This document shows, one piece after another, positions 9,691 through 15,000 of a stretch of DNA of 15,000 bases. The position numbers were made by a program, and so were the translations under genes. Numbering within the stretch: the stretch's first letter is position 1; each line of letters starts with the position of its first letter. The notes under the pieces were generated by a model that made no database searches, had not been told where the DNA came from, and worked only from the letters and a program-made list of their open reading frames with translations. The stretch lies in NCBI GenBank assembly GCA_011800805.1, contig MPNW01000933.1, forward strand, positions 19,576-34,575, given 5' to 3'. Origin of the DNA: Hirudo medicinalis. Its lineage: Eukaryota; Annelida; Clitellata; Hirudinida; Hirudinidae.

Positions 9691-10811
9691 TCTGCTGCAC
9701 CTTTCATCTCAAAATAAGATCGTTTGAACTTGCCTGATGAGAAATTGGTCTTTAGTTTCTTTATTTCTCGTGTAGTATTTTCTTGGGTTGTTGATGGATC
9801 ATCCACACGTTACATTATAAACGTACAATTACATGGATAAGTTACATTATACATTGTACCATTGCATGGAATGCCTTTCAAGCATTTGGTGGGTGGTTTG
9901 TTACATTTTACTCAAACATGCCTGTTGTTATCAACGCCATCGTCGTCGTCATCATCATCATCACCACCACCATCATCCTTATCATTATCATTATTTGCTT
10001 CTACTTTTAAACTCAGTCTTAAAATGAAAGGCTAATCTTGCAGATAAAAATGACTTTGATGTGCTCATTTGTTAGCATGTCACTTCTTTTTTGCCCGCTT
10101 ATCAATTTCTGCTTGAATATCGCCTCATTCGTGATAGATGATAGATATCATCAGATCCCTCAGATGACTATGACCCTAACTGTGATGTCATCATCATCAA
10201 TGTTTGTTTTCAATTTTTAGAGGTCATAATTTCCTGGCTCGCATTGCTTCCTCAATGTTTTAAAAGCAAATAATTTTCTAATTTTCTGCTTCATCACACA
10301 TGTTTCAGTTCTGTATTGGAATGATTTTAGAATCAATGACTTCAAAATAGCAATATTGTTCAACTTTTCAAGGGATGCTTTACAAGCTTTTTCCAGAAAG
10401 AAATTGTTTTAATTTATTTCCTTCAAAGTGTTTCATCGTAGCTTTTAAAAGTTATCAAATGTTTTCAAAAAATTCTGAAAGAAAAAATTCAAAAGAGCTC
10501 ATACGTCCTCTTGGTTTTGCAGTAAAATTGTATCAAATTTTTATTTTCAAAGATTACTTTCAATTTTCTAAATGTGTTTTCGAATTTTAAATTTGTTCAG
10601 ATTTATTTCTAAAGAAAATTGACCAAAATTTATGATGTCTCTGACGAGCCAAACAAGAGCGTTTGATATTGGCTGCTCGATAGCTGAAAGTGTAGCTCTA
10701 ATAATAGCAATATTAATGTTACAACATATTAAAATAACTATAATAATGATATCAATAATTACTACTACTAGTAATATTATTATTACATGTTGTAATGTTG
10801 AGGCCGTCGAC
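9691..10811. other. 3' UTR and intergenic DNA after SECISBP2
   Basis: No coding sequence is supported here. The stretch presumably begins with the SECISBP2 3' UTR. I see no clear AATAAA where the transcript might end. Open frames present are in AT-rich or microsatellite DNA and look like chance. Confidence 0.5.
9938..9990. repeat. CAT/CGT/CAC trinucleotide microsatellite
   Basis: An imperfect run of CGT, CAT and CAC triplets, then CATTAT-type repeats, lies about 250 bases after the SECISBP2 stop codon. It explains the poly-His open frame that crosses it. Confidence 0.8.
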
Positions 10812-10888
10812 ATGGAGGTCTTGGTGCTTTCGGTCGGACCAATGTCTAATCTCGGGAGGTATGCCGCTGTGGCCGCCCAACATAACTG
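10812..10888 (+). CDS. Possible first coding exon of an unidentified gene
   Basis: A GC-richer patch in AT-rich surroundings opens with GTCGACATGG and reads MEVLVLSVGPMSNLGR and then YAAVAAQHN. It can end at either of two donors: GGGAG|GTATGC after 10858, or AACTG|GTGATG after 10888. Both leave phase 2. I do not recognise the protein. The next clear exon, at 12511, needs phase 0, so at least one exon would be missing between them. It could equally be an internal exon, or chance. Confidence 0.25.
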
Positions 10889-11159
10889 GTGATGACGTCA
10901 ACAATTAAGGCAATACCTAAGTATTTGAAATGACTTTCTTCGCTCTGCAATAGCAGCATAAGATGATGCCCATAGATGTGATATTATGAGCAAGAAGAAA
11001 TTCGAGAGAACATTTACGACATTAATCGTAAATAACACAATAATCGTGAAAAGTATGTTCTCTGCTCAAACCATGTTCAGTTTGGATGTGAACACAGAAG
11101 GTAAAAGCAACAAAGACAACAACAACAACGTTCATAATGTGATAGATGGTCAAATCAGA
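10889..11159. other. No gene supported
   Basis: This AT-rich stretch holds a short open plus-strand frame (10986-11177) with an Asn run (AAC repeats near 11120). The composition does not look coding and it has no recognisable motif. It may be intron of the gene whose exons lie on either side. Confidence 0.4.
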
Positions 11160-11565
11160 TTTCGGCGGTCTTTATAAATCCACTGGTATATTAGCTCCAC
11201 ACTAGCAGTATTGCTAAGCANACGTGCAACAGGCAACTCTCGATGGCTGCTAGTTCCGTGGAGCTGATGCTGCTGTGACTTGAAGTTCTGATACTGAGCT
11301 TCAAATCTTTCTGTGGGATGTATATCCCTATCCCCGCTTTCCCGTCTTTTGTCTTTGAGGCTTCCGTGAAACATAGGAGGTTCCCTCGTAGGTCCTCAAT
11401 CCTTTCCTTGGCTCCTAGCATCCTCAAAGGATCACCATTATCGAAGGAAAGGTTCGATTTATCAAACTTTGAGAGCTTTAGCCTCTAGGGAGCTATTTCT
11501 TCCAGCCTTTCCCTATTTGCTCTTTTCTGAAAATCTTCGACGAAGTTTCTCGTTGATATAATAAA
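11160..11565 (-). pseudogene. Decayed non-LTR retrotransposon fragment, RNase H region
   Basis: On the minus strand one frame from about 11565 to 11191, broken by a TAG near 11488, reads like the end of a LINE polyprotein. The key stretch is FTEASKTKDGKAGIGIYIP, then SIRTSSHSSISSTELAAI, which fits the first strands of RNase HI (usual YTDGSK...AGVGI and the xxEL.A helix). The catalytic Asp of TDGS is Glu here (TEAS), and the frame is lost near the undetermined base at 11221. No poly(A) tail, target-site duplication or reverse transcriptase core is visible. It is a dead 5'- and 3'-truncated relic. RNase H of a related retroelement class is the main alternative. Confidence 0.65.
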
Positions 11566-11569
11566 TTGT

Positions 11570-12510
11570 TAAGCTGGAATGTATATTACGTAAGTTACTA
11601 ATTGGGGTGTCACTTCACCTGACAAAATTCTTATTATCAAGTTTAATATCAATATTATTCTTTTAAAATACCTGTGAATTATAAATATTTTATCCATTTT
11701 TAGGTTGACATTATAAAACTTCACCCAAATTTTAAAGAGAAATTTTGAAGTGAGAAAAATTTTCATTCTCATAAGGTTCAAATTAATTGTTTAAAGTTTA
11801 CCAAGTTAGGTTTATTTGTATTTATAATTTTTTTTTCATAAAATATGATGATTCTTAAAATATGTTTTCCTCAAATGTACGGCGCGTAATCCCTCATTCA
11901 GAAGGTGTGCAATAATCACACTTATGCTTGGGATTAGCAGTCTAGGCTTAGAAATCCAATTCGTCGGTATTCTTAATATTCGAATGCCGGATTTTTATAA
12001 TTACAACCTTTGCGTTTTTGTTTCCTCTTTGAGATGTCTATCAAGGAAAAAAAGGCGACAGAGGTTTTGTTAAATTAATTTCTCCCTTAATTATGTTTAA
12101 CCTTGTTAATTACACTTAAAGTTGTGTAGAAGTTTTTAAATCTACCTAATTTTTAAATACCTAAAATTTCTACCTAAATTTACCTAATTTTATGACTTAA
12201 CTTTTGATTTCAAACGAGATAATAAGTCGTTATTTAAGTACTAGTGAACTGTCTACTTTACTAGCTCAGCTCCCGGTTTTAGTTGTTTAACATGGTACAT
12301 GAGTACTTACCAGACAAGCTTAATAATTATGATTTTAATTAATTAATTATGACTTTTACAATTAATTGCGCGCTGTAAATTATGATTTTAATGACGCATG
12401 TAATATTTGCAGGCAAAGTCTTCAATTTAGATATTAGATGCCATAAATTGCATTCAAATTCAATATTTTTTACTTCATTAAATTAAATTTGTAAATTTTC
12501 TTGAGTTCAG
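11570..12510. other. AT-rich non-coding stretch, no gene seen
   Basis: No open frame of coding character is present. Near 12140-12195 there are short irregular repeats of TACCTAAATTT type, and near 12335-12350 a TAATTAATTAAT run. It is probably intron of the gene continuing at 12511, or intergenic DNA. Confidence 0.5.
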
Positions 12511-12863
12511 GCTCTCCAAGCCATCAGAACCGCTAACCGGGAAGGCCGAACCGTTGTGGCGGTCGTAATCGAATCGTCGACGGACATGAAGAATGTATTT
12601 CTGTCTAAAGAAATTAGGAATCAATTCGGCGATTGGTAATTACTTACAAAACTTGTGCGTTGATAATTACTTATAAAACTTATTTTTAGTTAGAGAGACA
12701 TTTAGGAGATTGTTAAATAATTATTAACAGTTACACACTATTGGATATCACGTCAACCCCAATAACTGAACTGGTTCTGAACCTGAGGAACTTCGACCGG
12801 TTTGATCTGGGACAAGTCTTCTTCCTCTCCACTAGAGAGGGAATGGCTTCAATCCATCGATAA
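12511..12863 (+). CDS. Two exons of an unidentified protein, possibly thioredoxin-like fold
   Basis: Exon 12511-12635 follows TTCAG and ends before GTAATT; exon 12731-12863 follows AACAG. Splicing in phase 2 joins them through a TGT codon and gives about 85 residues ending at TAA 12861-12863. The protein reads ALQAIRTANREGRTVVAVVI, then NVFLSKEIRNQF, GDCYTLLDITSTPITELVL and GQVFFLSTREGMASIHR. The order helix, hydrophobic strand, helix, strand, then FF-strand recalls the thioredoxin-like UAS segment of UBX proteins (FAF1, UBXN4), but this is a guess from pattern only. There is no start codon, so upstream exons must exist. The stop may be real, or the second exon may be cut short by an unrecognised donor that leads to the exons from 13017. 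Confidence 0.5.
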
Positions 12864-13016
12864 TTTAAAATTCAGTCAATTGTTTCTTCAATTTTCATTG
12901 GCTCTTAGGAGTGTCTCAAGTTCTCTTTCATAAGTTAAATATTTCCCATTCAATTTTTAAAAGTTTACAAATGATTGAAAATGGAATTATAATAAAATCA
13001 ATGTTATTATTTGCAG

Positions 13017-13658
13017 TTTGATCGACAGATTTTGCATCAACATTCCCCCCCCCCCAAAGTAATCAAAAGGCTCCTGTGAATGCCTTTAACGAAGGTATGA
13101 AGAATTTAAGCGAACCTGAATGCTGTTCATAGTTACGTACTTATGCATTAATTCTAAATAAAATATAATTAATTAGTTATTTTAACCAACTTTAAGTTAA
13201 CTTTATGATTCGACCTCATTATACGATCTATTCAAACTTCAAATATGCAGATGGATCCGTTTTGGTCGCAAAGGGCTCCATGATAGACGAAGCAACAAAA
13301 CAGATGATGGTATGTTTTTCTCAACTTATGATTAGGTACAAACTTTATTGAGACTTTGGGAAGTCTGAAGTAGTTTTTCTTACTACGTTTTTACTGCTGA
13401 AGTGGGAATTATATTTGCGTAGAGTGAAAGGTACCTGCCGTTGCGTTTGTTCGGGCAGTTGAATTCTGCTTGGTCGATCCATGCTAGGCTGAGAATAATT
13501 AATAATTAGCTTATGAATATTGTTATTATAATAAATATATTAATTATATTTCATTACAGGCTTCCATGAGGAGCACCTTCCATCTGAGGGCACAGTATCT
13601 GGCCACATACTTTGCCGGCGAATGGGAACATTTTGGACTGAGCCACGTGCAGCAGTAA
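13017..13658 (+). CDS. 3'-terminal exons of an unidentified gene
   Basis: Three exons fit together: 13017 (or 13029)-13094, 13251-13309 and 13560-13658. The donors GTATGA and GTATGT and the acceptors ATGCAG and TTACAG are good and phases match (1, 0). The product reads PPPQSNQKAPVNAFNE, then DGSVLVAKGSMIDEATKQMM, then ASMRSTFHLRAQYLATYFAG and EWEHFGLSHVQQ, ending at TAA 13656-13658. I do not recognise it. The first exon contains 11 C in a row (13045-13055). In the downstream frame a TGA lies at 13019, so either the acceptor is CAG at 13028 or the C run has a length error. It may be the end of the same gene as the exons at 12511-12863. Confidence 0.5.
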
Positions 13659-14255
13659 AGGAAGTATTTTTGTAAGACTCGACAATAATTTTCGTTCAGA
13701 ACACATTTGTTTAACAAAATATCAGTTGTTCGTAATGTTGACCTCGAACACCCAAAAGATGTACTTTAAGTCTGTAGATTTTCGACTTTCTTTCATCATC
13801 AACTTGAACCTCCATGTGTAATGAGGGGTTAAAATGCTAAAATCTTGATGGAGTTTAAATAACCTCCGAACATCTGCCTGCTGCAAGATGAAGAGGTCTT
13901 AAGCCAGACTCGGTGGGTAGGTTGTCTGAAGGTTGTTGTTCAAGAAAGCAGATTGTTGCTGATGAAAGCTGCTATCATCAGTTTAAATGTCTTGTGTACA
14001 GGTGACCAGTTTTTGTCGAAAAGTTGAGAGTTCTGCATACTTCATGATTGTATGGAGGAGGGTGTGTCGTACTTTTGTGTGTGTTTGTAATAGTAAAGTG
14101 AAGAATATGAATTGGGATTTCTGGGGATTTCTTTGGCTTATCGACCTATAAAGACCTTTTGATTCTGAAGCACTTCCGGGTGCATATGTCCGGACAGATA
14201 CCATATGTCTCGACATTGTTGGGAATGTTAATAGCTGATGATGGTAATAGGATAA
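13659..14255. other. Probable 3' UTR and flanking DNA, no gene seen
   Basis: This follows the TAA at 13656. No canonical AATAAA signal stands out and no open frame has coding character. The minus-strand open frame at 13983-14216 has no recognisable motif or splice context. Confidence 0.4.
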
Positions 14256-14325
14256 ATGTCCTCTCTAATATGTGAGTGTCAACACGTTCATATGGATAAA
14301 AACTCAACGCAGCTTATCATTATGA

Positions 14326-14517
14326 TTGTCGGGGTGTGTCTTTCAAAACGAATTACGTTCCACTCTTTTGAGCAATCCGCCATGTACTTTCCATGTCTTC
14401 GTGGGACCGGGTGGTCGCTCAATTATACCGGTGAATCCACAAGCACTGTCACTCAACGGTCGACTGCTCTCTGGTCGCGCTCAAGCCAATCCCAGTCAGA
14501 CGCGGCGCATTAACTGA
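14326..14517 (+). other. GC-richer open stretch, possible exon of an unknown gene
   Basis: The bases from about 14380 to 14512 are clearly GC-richer than their surroundings and stay open in two plus frames. One of them reads FHVFVGPGGRSIIPVNPQAL and ends in SGRAQANPSQTRRIN before TAA. Composition suggests coding or retroelement origin, but I see no domain, and splice borders are not clear. It could be an exon, a transposon scrap or chance. Confidence 0.2.
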
Positions 14518-15000
14518 TGCACATTTGCAAGTTGCATCTTTGCTCTCCGCCTTTAAAACCGGTCAAGAATTTTATTTCTATTGAGACAAACACCAGCTCG
14601 GTGATTGGAACTGTTTGCAAATGAAAGGACCATCGCCATTTACTGCTTATTTTTATTTCTTTTATTTTAGATTTTTTACTAATTTTAATTTGGACGTTTA
14701 CAAGCCTTTAAATATCACTACGAATGATTAAATAGTAGAGTTTAAAATAGGGCTGTTGCGAGTCTAAATCTCATTTCCTCACGCCTCAGCTACTTAAAGT
14801 AAATTATGCTGGGTGAAGTAAGAACCAATGATGCGTGACGTGGACGATTGTTAATGCATCCAGGAAACATATTTCCAAGACGTTGAGCACCGGATGTTGC
14901 TCTACTTAGGAATTCGTAAGTAAGCATGCCTAATCAGTTCTACTCCAAAGTCGCTTGAGATCTTAAAACCCTGCTCAAAAGGTGGCAAATTGAAATCTTG
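14518..15000. other. No gene seen
   Basis: No coding stretch, repeat or RNA gene could be supported in this terminal region. Confidence 0.4.

Noticed and set aside
9833..10027. Histidine-rich open frame
   Set aside because: The His run is the CAT/CAC microsatellite; no splice signals or conserved motif flank it.
10568..10892. Hydrophobic open frames on both strands rich in Ile
   Set aside because: They cover AT-rich ATAATAAT-type low-complexity DNA; the apparent membrane helix is a composition artefact.

Overview
The window is nuclear DNA from an animal. Genes are split by short AT-rich introns with GT..AG borders, there are tRNA-derived SINE and non-LTR retrotransposon remains, and the two recognisable proteins are a centromeric histone H3 and a SECIS-binding protein. 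The AT-rich introns and the long SECISBP2/SECISBP2L-type protein point to an invertebrate, but I cannot name a lineage. A single undetermined base at 11221 shows that this is draft assembly.

Layout. (1) 288-1778, minus strand: a five-exon centromeric histone H3 (CenH3/CENP-A) gene. Its exons were found by splicing the minus strand by eye, and all four junctions keep phase. (2) 1779-2527: the short region between two divergent genes, probably a shared promoter, with a perfect 11-bp inverted repeat. (3) 2528-9690, plus strand: a ten-exon SECISBP2/SECISBP2L orthologue. It has a Gln/Asn/His-rich N-terminus, a long linker, a charged region, a complete L7Ae-type RNA-binding domain and a long acidic C-terminus. 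The last part of the acidic C-terminus lies in the -1 frame. The switch point is a GGGAAAA heptamer directly followed by an in-frame TGA, which is either a programmed -1 frameshift or a one-base assembly error. A tRNA-derived SINE lies in intron 1. (4) 9691-12510: 3'-flanking or intergenic DNA with a CAT/CGT microsatellite, one GC-richer exon-like patch (10812-10888) and a decayed minus-strand LINE RNase H fragment. (5) 12511-13658: exons of an unidentified plus-strand gene, with a frame conflict around a run of 11 C. (6) 13659-15000: mostly unassigned, with one GC-richer open stretch near 14326-14517.

The centromeric histone marks centromeric chromatin. SECISBP2 binds the SECIS hairpin in selenoprotein mRNAs so that UGA is read as selenocysteine. 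I see no functional link between the two beyond their head-to-head arrangement.
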